Source: CAWINY01 sp963837635 (lineage in GTDB: Bacteria > Acidobacteriota > Terriglobia > Terriglobales > Acidobacteriaceae). Taken from it: a DNA stretch of 64,000 nt. The notes below the pieces were generated by a model. That model saw nothing but the letters and a program-made list of their open reading frames with translations, had not been told where the DNA came from and ran no database searches. The stretch lies in NCBI GenBank assembly GCA_963837635.1, contig CAWINY010000007.1, positions 620,001 through 684,000 on the forward strand. Reading direction: 5' to 3'. The translations under genes and the position numbers were made by a program. Within the stretch, counting starts at the first letter, position 1, and each line of letters starts with the position of its first letter. Below are positions 10,419-19,333 of the stretch, piece by piece.

Positions 10419-11228
10419 TTAAAGCTCTGCGTCTAAGGTTATTGAGATAGATAACGGAACCGGATGCTGAACAGGCGTTGTAGTTCCAGCCTCCATAATC
10501 GTAATACGACAAGCAACCTCTGTATTCTTAACCAATCTCCATTCGTAGCGTTCTGGCAAGCCCTTTATCTCGACCCGTGGAGGGATTCTCATACGATTGG
10601 CAAAAAGCACCTCAAACATTCCTGGCGCTACCGGAATAATACCGCCTTGTAATAGCGGTAACTTTTCAAACAACGTGACTTCTAAAAGCTTCCGAAGGGT
10701 GTCTCTAAGTTCCTGCTCATATCCAACAGAGCAAACAGCGGAAAGCAATTGCTTGACATGTGCAAGGTAATACAGAACATAGTTGCGAGTATGTTCGGCT
10801 ACAGTATTCGATGAATTCAGAAACACATCTGATGGCACTGTCGAAAGTACTGCGGCCGCTGACATTTGTGTAATGGGCCTGCACCCAGTCAAATCTGATA
10901 ACAAACGTAATATAGAACCTGGCTGATCGTCATCATTCCAAGGCTCATAAAGAAACTGCCCCCAAAACCGGGAAAGTGGCTCCTCGTCAAGCTTTACTAC
11001 GACCAGCCGATACGACGGGTTTTCACGATAAATAGTCTCGGCGAGCCCCATCTCAAAGGGCACCCACTGCTTTCTCATTGCCTCCTTGCTGTGTAGAAGC
11101 AAGAAACTCTTACTACTACGAATACCTTTGCTCAACTCATTTTCAAGTTGATCACCAAGATTCAGCAATGCTTCGTCGTACCAAGGAGACAAACCGTTTG
11201 CTACAGCGTTGTAGTAAACGTGTCGTGC
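10419..11228 (-). pseudogene. TIR-domain protein, main part (interrupted by an IS630-family element)
   Basis: The reading frame continues from the IS junction as ARHVYYNAVANGLSPWYDEA, then LLNLGDQLENELSKGIRSSKSFLLLHSKEAMRKQWVPFEMGLA. This is the second half of a TIR domain with the conserved W..FE, whose Glu is the catalytic residue in TIR NADases. About 175 further residues form an unrecognised C-terminal region. The first 18 codons lie on the far side of the transposon (12398-12449). Removing the element and one TA restores a continuous 287-codon frame. Bacterial TIR proteins often act in antiphage defence by destroying NAD; a signalling role is possible. The remaining part has no native start. 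Confidence 0.8.
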
Positions 11229-11230
11229 TA

Positions 11231-12395
11231 GTGTAGTGCGTCATAACTAACAACCTTTATCAATCCGCGCGCGTCTTATGATTGAGGACACGGTTGCGGA
11301 TGCGCATAGCCCCTACTATTACGTTGAGTCCGGAGCAACGGACGGTGTTGGAATATCAAGCCCGGAGTCGATCCCTCCCGGTGCGGGTGGCGGAGCGTGC
11401 ACGCATCGTGTTGTTCGCGGCTTCCGGCCAGCAGAACCAGGAAATTGCGGCGGCTATGGCCATCACGCCGAAAAAGGTTTCCCGATGGCGCAAGCGCTTC
11501 CTCACGCTGGGCCTGGCCGGATTAGCGAAAGACGCGCCTCGGGCCGGCCGCAAACCCAAGATCAGCGCCCGCCTGACAAAACGTGTGGTGACGATGACCA
11601 CGCGCCAACAGCCGACCAACGCCACCCACTGGAGCACGCGCACTATGGCAGCGGCCATAGGCATCAGCGAAGCCAGTGTGCGGCGCATCTGGCGGGCCCA
11701 CGGGTTGAAACCTCATCTCGTGGAAACCTTCAAGCTCAGTAACGATCCCCAGTTTGCGGAGAAACTGGAAGACATCGTCGGTCTGTACCTCAACCCGCCT
11801 GAGCACGCGCTGGTGCTGTGCGCGGACGAGAAGAGCCAGATTCAAGCTCTGGATCGTACTCAGCCTGGATTGCCGCTGAAACGTGGGCGCGGCGCCACCA
11901 TGACGCATGACTACAAACGCAACGGCACCGCCACCTTGTTTGCCGCGCTGAATGCGGCCAACGGCGAAGTCTTTGGCCTGTGCCAAGAGCGGCATCGCCA
12001 TCAGGAATGGCTCAAGTTTCTCCGTCTGATCGACCAGACCATTCCGGCGGAGCGACAACTCCACTTGATCTGCGATAACTACGCCACCCATAAGCACCCC
12101 AAAGTGCAGCGCTGGCTGGCGCGGCATCCGCGCTTCCATCTGCACTTCACTCCCACGAGCGCGTCGTGGCTGAACATGGTGGAACGTTTCTTTCGCGACC
12201 TGACCCAAAATCGCCTGCGTCGTGGTGTCTTCCACGATCTGGAAGAGCTCATCATGGCCATCGGCACCTACATCGACCGTCACAACGAGAGCCCCAAACC
12301 GTTCATCTGGACCGCGCGAGCCACCGATATCCTGGAAAAAGTGAAGCGCGCTCGCCACACCCTGAATAAACGTCAATCTGTATGACGCACTACAC
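11231..12395 (+). mobile_element. IS630-family insertion sequence, complete (1165 bp)
   Basis: The ends are perfect inverted repeats: GTGTAGTGCGTCATA at the left and TATGACGCACTACAC at the right. TA dinucleotides flank both sides (11229-11230 and 12396-12397), the normal IS630/Tc1-mariner target duplication. A single transposase gene fills the element. It interrupts a TIR-domain gene on the opposite strand. A solitary copy of its right end is found at 55725-55746. Confidence 0.92.
11300..12385 (+). CDS. IS630-family transposase
   Basis: About 361 aa from ATG 11300; an in-frame TTG at 11282 would add six residues. The N-terminus carries a helix-turn-helix (QNQEIAAAMAITPKKVSRWR) and a second one (TMAAAIGISEASVRRIWRAH). 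The DDE catalytic acids are in VLCADEKSQIQALDRTQP, HLICDNYATHKH and SASWLNMVERFFRDL. It cuts and pastes the element at TA. It looks intact and probably active. Confidence 0.93.
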   Translation: MRIAPTITLSPEQRTVLEYQARSRSLPVRVAERARIVLFAASGQQNQEIAAAMAITPKKVSRWRKRFLTLGLAGLAKDAPRAGRKPKISARLTKRVVTMTTRQQPTNATHWSTRTMAAAIGISEASVRRIWRAHGLKPHLVETFKLSNDPQFAEKLEDIVGLYLNPPEHALVLCADEKSQIQALDRTQPGLPLKRGRGATMTHDYKRNGTATLFAALNAANGEVFGLCQERHRHQEWLKFLRLIDQTIPAERQLHLICDNYATHKHPKVQRWLARHPRFHLHFTPTSASWLNMVERFFRDLTQNRLRRGVFHDLEELIMAIGTYIDRHNESPKPFIWTARATDILEKVKRARHTLNKRQSV

Positions 12396-12397
12396 TA

Positions 12398-12449
12398 GCT
12401 CTTTCGTAGCAGAACTATGACTGATGAAAACATCATGAGTAGGAGTCAT
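12398..12449 (-). pseudogene. TIR-domain gene, 5' fragment beyond the IS630 insertion
   Basis: ATG at 12449 starts MTPTHDVFISHSSATKEL, the first beta strand and loop of a TIR domain (typically 'DVFISHSS.D'). The frame ends at the transposon border and resumes as ARHVYYNAV at 11228 on the other side. The promoter of the TIR gene should be upstream of 12449, in the short gap before the next IS at 12526. Confidence 0.8.
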
Positions 12450-12534
12450 GGCCTGATTCTAAAGCGAGTTTCCAAAAAAGGAGCTCCTCTCGGAAGAAAT
12501 TTACCTTTCAATACTCAATTAGTTAGAGCGTGTT

Positions 12535-13050
12535 TCATAAACAGCGCCTCAGCGTAATCCAGAAACAGGCAAGGTAGAAGAAGGCGCGGTAGGTGGAGAG
12601 CAGATGCTCATGACGAACCAGCAATCGGCGGAACTGGCCAAGCCATGCATTGGTTCGCTCCACGATCCAGCGACGCAGATACCGCCGCAGTTTACGGCCA
12701 TCTTCGTAGCGCCGTTCCTTGTTGTTCTTGCGGTAGGGCGCAATCAGCTCGATGCCTCGCTTCTTCAGTCGCTCACGCAGCGGGTCGGAGTCATAACCAC
12801 GGTCAGCGATTATGCGCTCGGGCTTTTGCCGCGGCCGTCCTTTCGGGCGCGGGACGCGGACTTCGGCGAGCGTGGCTTCCGCAAGCGTAACTTCTGCCGG
12901 AGAGGCACTTTCCAGCCGAACTCCCAGCGGAAGACCTTGACCGTCGACCAGTACCATCCACTTCGTTCCCTTGCCCCGCTTGGTTTTACCGACGGCAGCG
13001 CCCCTTTTTTTGCCGGCGCGAAGCTGCCGTCCAGGAAGGTCTCGTCCCAC
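12535..13050 (-). CDS. IS5-family transposase, OrfB (C-terminal part)
   Basis: This frame carries the later part of the transposase: KGTKWMVLVDGQGLPLGVRL, then IIADRGYDSDPLRERL with the second catalytic Asp, and RRWIVERTNAWLGQFRRLLV with the catalytic Glu and the YREK-like region. It is translated as an OrfAB fusion after a -1 slip at the A7 run near 13005-13011. Its own apparent start at 13050 lies upstream of the slip site in the wrong frame, so it is unlikely to be used. Confidence 0.88.
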   Translation of the reverse strand: MGRDLPGRQLRAGKKRGAAVGKTKRGKGTKWMVLVDGQGLPLGVRLESASPAEVTLAEATLAEVRVPRPKGRPRQKPERIIADRGYDSDPLRERLKKRGIELIAPYRKNNKERRYEDGRKLRRYLRRWIVERTNAWLGQFRRLLVRHEHLLSTYRAFFYLACFWITLRRCL

Positions 13051-13343
13051 TGGAGCAGCCCTTCCTCATCCAGCGCACCGAGCAAGGCGCGCCACGCATT
13101 CAGCCAGACGCCTTCATCTTCCCATTGCTTCAACCGCCGCCAGCAGGTCGCGGGTGAGGGGAACTCGTCCGGCAGAAACCGCCATGCCGCTCCGGTTTGC
13201 AGAATCCACAGAATGCCTTCAAAACAGGCCCGGTTCGGTGCCCACGGTCGCCCCCGGTTGTCCCGCCGGCGCTTCGGTTCGGGAAGCAAAGGTTCAATCA
13301 GTTGCCACTGCTCGTCCGTCAACAGCTTCTGCCGCTTCTTCAT
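12810..13343 (-). CDS. IS5-family transposase, OrfA (N-terminal part)
   Basis: It starts MKKRQKLLTDEQWQLIEPLLP, the typical IS427-type N-terminus. Then come RACFEGILWILQTGAAWRFLP, CWRRLKQWEDEGVW and LLQWDETFLDGSFAPAKKG with the first catalytic Asp. After the A7G4 run the frame diverges into meaningless sequence, while the other frame continues the DDE domain. This is the normal programmed-frameshift layout for this IS group. Confidence 0.88.
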   Translation of the reverse strand: MKKRQKLLTDEQWQLIEPLLPEPKRRRDNRGRPWAPNRACFEGILWILQTGAAWRFLPDEFPSPATCWRRLKQWEDEGVWLNAWRALLGALDEEGLLQWDETFLDGSFAPAKKGALPSVKPSGARERSGWYWSTVKVFRWEFGWKVPLRQKLRLRKPRSPKSASRARKDGRGKSPSA

Positions 13344-13429
13344 GACAGAAGCTCATCAGTTCACCCGCCTCGTACGTAAGTACCTAAGCTGAGGCCGAAC
13401 CTATTTATGAAACACGCTCTACAAAAGGT

Positions 13430-14980
13430 TCACTCCCACTCAATCGTGCCTGGCGGCTTCGAGGTAGTGTCGTAGACCACACGGTTAATGCCCTTGACCT
13501 CATTCACGATGCGCGTGGAGATGCGCTTAAGGAGGTCCCACGGAAGCTCCACCACGTCGGCGGTCATACCGTCTTCCGAGTGCACGGCGCGAATAGCGCA
13601 GGTATAGGCATAGGTGCGCTGGTCGCCCATTACGCCCACCGACATTACCGGCAGCAGCACAGCGAAGGATTGCCAGATTTTCTGATAGAGTCCCGCGTTC
13701 TTAATCTCGCTGACCACGATGTCGTCGGCCTCCTGCAACAGTGCAATGCGCTCAGGCGTGACTTCCCCGAGGATGCGCACCGCCAACCCGGGGCCGGGGA
13801 ACGGCTGGCGCTGCAGGATGTCTTCGGGCATGCCGAGGTCGCGGCCGATGCGGCGCACTTCGTCCTTGAACAAGTCCTTGAGCGGCTCGATCAGCTTCAG
13901 CTTCATCTTCTCCGGCAGCCCGCCCACGTTGTGGTGGCTCTTGATGGTCTGTGAGGGGCCGCGCACCGAGCGTGATTCGATCACGTCCGGATAGAGCGTG
14001 CCCTGCACCAGCCAATCGACCCTGCCTTGCTCGCGCTCGATGCGATGCGCCTCCTGGTCGAAGATGGTGATGAACTCGTTGCCGATGATGCGCCGCTTCT
14101 TTTCCGGATCGGTTACGCCGGCGAGCTTGCCCAAGAAGTGAGCGGTGGCGTCCACCGCATCGATATGCAGGCCCAGCTTGTCTTGCAGGTTCTGCTGCAC
14201 CTTGGCGAATTCGTTCTTGCGCAGCACGCCGTTGTTGACGAACACGCAGGTGAGGCGCTCGCCGATGGCGCGGCCCACCAGCGTGGCTGCGACCGAAGAA
14301 TCCACGCCTCCACTCAGCGCGCAGATGGCGCGGCCCTCGCCCACTTGTTCGCGGACGGCGTGCACGGTTTCGTCGATGAAGCGCTGCGGAGTCCAGTTGG
14401 GCGCGGCGCCGCAGATATCCAGCACGAAATTGCGCAGGATGGCCGTGCCCATCGGGGTGTGATGCACCTCGGGATGGAACTGCACGGCGTACATCTTTTT
14501 CTCGGGCGCCTCGATCGCCGCCACCGTGTTCGCGCCGGAACGACCGACGAGCCGGAACCCCGGCGGCAGTTCGAGCGCCTCGTCGCCGTGCGACATCCAC
14601 ACGGACAGGGTGCGCGGCAGGTCTTTGAAGAGCCGCGAGCCGTCGAGCAACTCGATCTGCGCGTGGCCGTATTCGCGCTTTTCCGCCGCTCGCACCTTGC
14701 CGCCCAGTTTGTGGGTCATGAACTGCAGGCCGTAGCAGATGCCGAGCACCGGCAGCCCAAGCGAGAATACGCGCTCGTCGGCGGGCGGCGCGTCCTGGTC
14801 ATACACCGAGCAGGGGCCGCCGGAAAGGATGATGCCTGCCGGCTTGTAGGAGCGAACTTCGTCCAGCGTCGCTGTGCACGGCAGTACCACCGAAAAGACG
14901 CTCTGCTCGCGGATACGCCGCGCAATCAGCTGGGTGTATTGCGACCCGAAATCGAGGATGACAATGGATTGGCTTTCCAC
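13430..14980 (-). CDS. guaA: GMP synthase (glutamine-hydrolysing)
   Basis: 516 aa, full length. It converts XMP, ATP and glutamine to GMP in purine synthesis. Domains: class I glutamine amidotransferase at residues 1-195 (FGSQYTQLIARRIRE; LSGGPCSVYD; GICYGLQFMTH with the nucleophile Cys; VQFHPEVHHT with the catalytic His), the ATP pyrophosphatase at about 196-390 (CALSGGVDSSVAATL P-loop-like motif), and the dimerisation domain ending PPGTIEWE. The gene is bracketed by insertion sequences: one eight bases past its stop and another whose edge is 140 bp upstream of its start. Confidence 0.97.
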   Translation of the reverse strand: MESQSIVILDFGSQYTQLIARRIREQSVFSVVLPCTATLDEVRSYKPAGIILSGGPCSVYDQDAPPADERVFSLGLPVLGICYGLQFMTHKLGGKVRAAEKREYGHAQIELLDGSRLFKDLPRTLSVWMSHGDEALELPPGFRLVGRSGANTVAAIEAPEKKMYAVQFHPEVHHTPMGTAILRNFVLDICGAAPNWTPQRFIDETVHAVREQVGEGRAICALSGGVDSSVAATLVGRAIGERLTCVFVNNGVLRKNEFAKVQQNLQDKLGLHIDAVDATAHFLGKLAGVTDPEKKRRIIGNEFITIFDQEAHRIEREQGRVDWLVQGTLYPDVIESRSVRGPSQTIKSHHNVGGLPEKMKLKLIEPLKDLFKDEVRRIGRDLGMPEDILQRQPFPGPGLAVRILGEVTPERIALLQEADDIVVSEIKNAGLYQKIWQSFAVLLPVMSVGVMGDQRTYAYTCAIRAVHSEDGMTADVVELPWDLLKRISTRIVNEVKGINRVVYDTTSKPPGTIEWE

Positions 14981-15120
14981 GGTAGCTCAATCGTAGCATT
15001 TCAGCGGGAGGAAATCTTTCAACGCGAAGGCGCTAAGTCGCGAAGAACTTAACATCAACAAATCCACCACGGAGACACGGAGGAATAATGTTGATGGTCG
15101 CGCAATGTTGTGACAACTAA

Positions 15121-16289
15121 GGAATCTCTGATTAAGTTCTCTGCTTTCCACAGGGCCAATGTGTAGATTGAGTCCAGAGACTCTGAAAGCAGATGAGGCA
15201 GCAGACACTGGCGATGACGACTGGGTTCGAGCGGTACACAAAGAAGACGCGGCGTGCGATGTTTCTTGAAGAGATGGAGCAGGTCGTGCCGTGGCGCGAA
15301 CTCTGCGCTCTGATCGAGCCTCATTATCCGAAGGCTGGTAATGGGCGTCGTCCCGTCGGACTGGAGCGCATGCTGCGCATCTACTTCCTCCAACACTGGT
15401 TCAACCTGTCGGACCCGGCGGTGGAAGAGGCGTTGTACGATTCGCCCGTGCTACGACAGTTTGCCGGAATCGACTTGGGGAGCGAGCCGGTGCCGGATGA
15501 GACCACGGTGTGCAAGTTCCGCCACTTGCTGGAAGAGCATCGACTGGGGGGCGAGATTCTGGAGACCGTGAACCTGTACTTGCAGCAGCGCGGTGTGCGC
15601 ATTTCGACGGGTACTATTGTGGACGCGACCATCATTCACGCCCCGAGTTCGACGAAGAACCAGCAACAGAAGCGCGACCCGGAGATGCACCAGACCCGGA
15701 AAGGCAAGCAGTGGTATTTCGGGATGAAGGCGCATGTGGGCGTGGACAGCAAGACAAAGCTGGTGCATAGCGCAGTAGCCACGGCGGCCAACGTGTCCGA
15801 CTCGACGGTATTGCCAGAGCTGTTGCATGGCGATGAGACCCACGTCTGGGGCGACCAAGCCTATCGCGGGCAGCGCGAGGTAATTCACGAATGCTCGCCG
15901 CGTGCCAAGGACTGCACCAACAAGCGCTATCGCTACAAAAACCGGATTGACCAAGTGGAGCGGGCCAAGAACCGGACGAAGTCGCGGGTGCGCTCGAAAG
16001 TCGAGCATGTATTTGGCGTGCTGAAGTTAAAATTCGGATTCGTGAAGGTACGCTACCGAGGCATGGCGAAGAATGCCAATCGGCTGTTCACCGCCTTCGC
16101 CCTGGTGAATCTGTTCATGGTTCGCAAGAGACTGCTGTGCCCAACGACGGCGTAGTGTTGCTCGGGGCGCAGCACGGCGCATTCGGGCACAGCAAACGCA
16201 AAACCCTCACCTGAAAACCGATCCAAAAGGCGGCTGAATCTGCCCTCCAGCTCACGCTGGTTCAAAAGCCCTGGTTGTTCAGAGCTTCC
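15121..16289 (+). mobile_element. IS5-family insertion sequence, copy 1 (1169 bp)
   Basis: The element begins GGAATCTCTGATTAAG and ends CTGAAC-type inverted repeat TTCAGAGCTTCC, flanked by CTAA at 15117-15120 and 16290-16293. It carries one 320-codon transposase gene. A second copy with identical protein, the same length and the same ends lies inverted at 35480-36648, also with a CTAA/TTAG duplication. Copy 1 sits between guaA and leuS, in what would be the guaA upstream region. Confidence 0.92.
15193..16155 (+). CDS. IS5-family transposase (copy 1)
   Basis: 320 aa. It starts MRQQTLAMTTGFERYTKKTR, a typical IS5-group N-terminus followed by the DUF772-like domain (MLRIYFLQHWFNLSDPAVEE). Catalytic acids are in GTIVDATIIHAPSS, HVWGDQAYRGQRE and RSKVEHVFGVLKLKFGF. 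It is a single intact frame without frameshift. The protein is identical to that of copy 2. Confidence 0.95.
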   Translation: MRQQTLAMTTGFERYTKKTRRAMFLEEMEQVVPWRELCALIEPHYPKAGNGRRPVGLERMLRIYFLQHWFNLSDPAVEEALYDSPVLRQFAGIDLGSEPVPDETTVCKFRHLLEEHRLGGEILETVNLYLQQRGVRISTGTIVDATIIHAPSSTKNQQQKRDPEMHQTRKGKQWYFGMKAHVGVDSKTKLVHSAVATAANVSDSTVLPELLHGDETHVWGDQAYRGQREVIHECSPRAKDCTNKRYRYKNRIDQVERAKNRTKSRVRSKVEHVFGVLKLKFGFVKVRYRGMAKNANRLFTAFALVNLFMVRKRLLCPTTA

Positions 16290-16299
16290 CTAAGGGATT

Positions 16300-16400
16300 G
16301 TCATTCCGACCCTGAGCGGAGCGAAGGGGAGGAATCTGCATTTTCGTTGTGTTTAAGAAAATACAGATTCCTCGCGCCAACACCGGGTGCTCGGAATGAC
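16300..16400. repeat. GTCATTCC-family inverted repeat
   Basis: GTCATTCCGACCCTGAGCGG...GGAATCTG is mirrored by CAGATTCCTCGCGCC...TCGGAATGAC, giving a roughly 100-base imperfect hairpin downstream of leuS. A CCGTGTCTCCGTGGTGGATT string follows at about 16478-16499. Confidence 0.7.
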
Positions 16401-16520
16401 AATCGGTTGGGATTGATCTGGTTGGAGCCGCTGAATAGTTGTCACAAAGATTATCGTCCATCAAGAGGACTTCTTCTCCGTGTCTCCGTGGTGGATTCCC
16501 CTTCGCGGCTTCGCGTTGAA

Positions 16521-19124
16521 TCAGCCCTTCACCACCTTCACCACCACATTCACCAGATTGCCCGGAACGACGATCACTTTCACAACCTGCTTGCCTTCGA
16601 TTGCTATACGCACTTTTTCGTCGGCGAGCGCCTGCTGCTGGATGCGCTCTCCCGGCGCGTCGGCGGGCACCACGATACGGCTCTTGATCTTGCCGTTGAT
16701 CTGGACCACGATCTCGATCTCGTCTTCTTTCGCCAGTGAGGGATCGTAAGTGGGCCAGACCTCCTTCAGTAGCTTCGAGCTTTGTCCGGTCATCTCCCAC
16801 AACTCGTGCGCAAGATAGGGCGCGAACGGATGCAGCATCAGAATCACGCTCCGGTTAACTTCGGCCACGAGCGCCGCCGAAACCCGCCCGGCAGCGATCT
16901 CCTCTTCCGCGCCATACATCTCGTTCACCAGTTCCATGATCGCGGCAATGGACGTGTTGAAATGCCAACGGCCGGCGAAATCGTCGCTGACGCGCTTGAT
17001 CGTCTGGTGCAGCTTGCGCTGGAGCTTGCGCGCGGCAGGAGAAACATTGCCGTCGTTTTGCCCCGGAACAGACCCACTCAAGCCAACCGCGGGCTTGAGT
17101 GGGGCACCCGCCTCTTGAGTGGCGGTCACGTGGCGTGCGACGAAACGGTACACGCGGCTCAGGAAGCGGGAGATGCCCTCCACCCCGGCGTCCTGCCAGT
17201 CGAGATCACGGTCCGGGGGCGCGGCGAACAGGGTGTACATACGGGTCGCGTCCGCGCCGTAGCGGGCAACCATGTCGTCAGGCGATACAACATTGCCCAG
17301 CGACTTCGACATCTTCGCGCCGCTCTTGATCACCATGCCCTGCGTGAATAGGCGCCCGGCCGGCTCGTCGTTGGCGATCAGACCCATGTCGCGCATGAAC
17401 TTGGTCCAGAAGCGCGAATAAATCAGGTGCAGGATGGCGTGTTCGACCCCGCCGATGTACTGGTCGATAGGGAACCAGTAATTCGCGGTATTCGAATCGA
17501 AGGGCGCGTGCTCGTTGCGGGCGTCGGTGTAGCGATAGAAATACCAGGACGAATCCACAAAGGTGTCCATGGTATCGGTCTCGCGGCGCGCCGCTTCTCC
17601 GCAACGCGGGCACTTCACGTTGACAAACTCGGGCAACCGGCCCAGCGGAGAGCCGCCGGCCAGCGTAATCTCGACCTGGTCGGGCAACAGCACGGGAAGC
17701 TGATCTTCAGGCACGGGAACCACGCCGCACTTGGGACAGTAGATCATCGGGATGGGCGTGCCCCAGTAGCGCTGGCGCGAAATGCCCCAGTCCTTCAGGC
17801 GGAAGGTAACGGTTGCCTTGCCGAAGCCGCGTTGCTCGGCGTCCCGCGCCATCTTCTGCTGCGCTTCCTGACACGCAAGCCCACTGTATTCGCCGGAGTT
17901 GATGAGCAGGCTATCTTCACCGACATACGGCAGGACCGCGCATTCCGGCTGGCCGGGCTCGGGCGCTTCGCAGTTTCGCCGTGGCAGGATCACGATTCGA
18001 ATTTCCAGCCCGTATTTCTTGGCGAAGTCATAATCGCGCTCGTCGTGCGCCGGCACGGACATGATCGCGCCGGTGCCGTAGTCGGCCAGGATGTAGTTTG
18101 CCACCCAGATGGGCACGCGCTCGGGGTTGAACGGATTCACCGCGTAGCGCCCGGTAAAGATGCCGTGCTTCTCGATCGCGCCCACGTCGCCTACTTCCTT
18201 GGCGCGACGTTGCTCGGCAAGCAGTTCGTTAACCTTCGTCTCCAACTCGGGATCGCGCGCAATGAACTCGCCAACGATGGCGTGCTCGGGCGAAAGTTGC
18301 ACGCTGGTAGCGCCGAAGATGGTGTCAATGCGGGTCGTGAAGACGGCGATCTTGGAGTCCGAATCTTCAACCTTGAAATCGACCAGCGCGCCCTCGCTGC
18401 GGCCGATCCAGTTGCGCTGCATGGTGCGCACCTTTTCCGGCCAGCCCTCGAGTCTTTCCAGGCCGCGCAGCAATTCGTCCGCGTAATCGGTAATGCGCAG
18501 GAACCACTGTTCGAGTTCGCGCTGCTCCACCGGCGTGCTCTCGTGACGCCAGCAACAGCCGCCCACCACCTGTTCGTTCGCCAGCACGGTTGCGCATTCC
18601 GGACACCAATTGACCTTGCTCTTCTTGCGGTACGCCAGCCCTTTTTCGTAGAGCCGGAGAAAGAACCACTGGTTCCAGCGGTAGTAGTCGGGCAGGCAGG
18701 TGGCGAGCTCGCGCTCCCAGTCGTAGCTGAAGCCGAGCCGCTTCATCTGCGACTTCATGAAGCTGATGTTGCTCAGCGTCCACTCTTTCGGCGGGCGCTG
18801 GTTCTTGATGGCGGCGTTCTCCGCCGGAAGACCGAACGAGTCCCATCCCATGGGGTGAAGGACGTTGTAGCCCTTCATCCACATATGGCGCGCCAGCGCG
18901 TCGCCAATCGAATAATTGCGCACGTGGCCCATGTGAAGCACGCCCGAGGGGTACGGCAGCATCTCCAGCACGTAGTACTTCTTGCGCTCGGTGGAAGGCT
19001 CGGCGCGGTAGAGTGCGGCATCGGCGTTGAAGCGCGCCGACCACTTCTCTTCTATGCGCTGAGGCTCATAACGCTGTTCGGGGGCGGTGTCGGGGGGCTG
19101 GTTCATTGTGTGTGTGTCGGCCAT
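16521..19124 (-). CDS. leuS: Leucyl-tRNA synthetase
   Basis: 867 aa, the usual length. It charges tRNA-Leu. The catalytic HIGH equivalent is LPYPSGVLHMGHVRNY (about residues 56-71). The CP1 editing domain is present (GRSEGALVDF; FTTRIDTIFGAT). KMSKSLGNVVSPDDM is the KMSKS loop (about residue 640), then the anticodon-binding domain. Between the catalytic core and that domain lies an unusual run, GAPLKPAVGLSGSV, encoded by a palindromic repeat (17073-17108) inserted in frame. The C-terminus IAIEGKQVVKVIVVPGNLVNVVVK is normal. Confidence 0.97.
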   Translation of the reverse strand: MADTHTMNQPPDTAPEQRYEPQRIEEKWSARFNADAALYRAEPSTERKKYYVLEMLPYPSGVLHMGHVRNYSIGDALARHMWMKGYNVLHPMGWDSFGLPAENAAIKNQRPPKEWTLSNISFMKSQMKRLGFSYDWERELATCLPDYYRWNQWFFLRLYEKGLAYRKKSKVNWCPECATVLANEQVVGGCCWRHESTPVEQRELEQWFLRITDYADELLRGLERLEGWPEKVRTMQRNWIGRSEGALVDFKVEDSDSKIAVFTTRIDTIFGATSVQLSPEHAIVGEFIARDPELETKVNELLAEQRRAKEVGDVGAIEKHGIFTGRYAVNPFNPERVPIWVANYILADYGTGAIMSVPAHDERDYDFAKKYGLEIRIVILPRRNCEAPEPGQPECAVLPYVGEDSLLINSGEYSGLACQEAQQKMARDAEQRGFGKATVTFRLKDWGISRQRYWGTPIPMIYCPKCGVVPVPEDQLPVLLPDQVEITLAGGSPLGRLPEFVNVKCPRCGEAARRETDTMDTFVDSSWYFYRYTDARNEHAPFDSNTANYWFPIDQYIGGVEHAILHLIYSRFWTKFMRDMGLIANDEPAGRLFTQGMVIKSGAKMSKSLGNVVSPDDMVARYGADATRMYTLFAAPPDRDLDWQDAGVEGISRFLSRVYRFVARHVTATQEAGAPLKPAVGLSGSVPGQNDGNVSPAARKLQRKLHQTIKRVSDDFAGRWHFNTSIAAIMELVNEMYGAEEEIAAGRVSAALVAEVNRSVILMLHPFAPYLAHELWEMTGQSSKLLKEVWPTYDPSLAKEDEIEIVVQINGKIKSRIVVPADAPGERIQQQALADEKVRIAIEGKQVVKVIVVPGNLVNVVVKVVKG
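17073..17108. repeat. GGGGCACC-family palindrome inside leuS
   Basis: CCCACTCAAGCC and GGGCTTGAGTGGGGCACC form a near-perfect stem with a short AACCGC spacer. On the coding strand it adds GAPLKPAVGLSG to LeuS without breaking the frame. Confidence 0.75.
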
Positions 19125-19199
19125 GGATCAATTCCAGAAAGGATGGAGAAAGTTTGATTTTACAGGAAAGGAGGTCGCTTCCACCGCAGCCGAGCACGG

Positions 19200-19292
19200 G
19201 GAAACAATGAGCCGCTGATTTCGCTGATCACCCAAGTGAAATAGCGGCCGTTCTGCCTTTATCAGCGTTCATCAGCATTGATCAGCGGCTCC
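19200..19292. repeat. CCGCTGATTTCGCTGATC / ATCAGCGG strings
   Basis: Short GCTGAT/ATCAGC words form an inverted arrangement between leuS and the TerC-like gene. The same word family fills 23357-23445, upstream of ubiE. Confidence 0.55.
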
Positions 19293-19333
19293 CGCACTCC
19301 AGCAGCTCACCTTGTAGAATTGTTTTGCGCAAG

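Larger units (their letters stand above)
12526..13419 (-). mobile_element. IS5-family insertion sequence, IS427-type, complete (894 bp)
   Basis: The inverted repeats are GAGCGTGTTTCATAAA at 12526-12541 and its exact complement at 13404-13419. TA is present at both borders (12524-12525 and 13420-13421). It carries two overlapping transposase frames read on the reverse strand, joined by an A7G4 slippery run (13001-13011 on the plus strand as C4T7). It lies eight bases from the guaA stop codon, apparently without damaging it. Confidence 0.9.

Noticed and set aside
17427..19157. Long open frame (576 codons) on the strand opposite leuS
   Set aside because: leuS on the other strand has every family motif; the antisense frame is a by-product of high GC3 and matches no domain.
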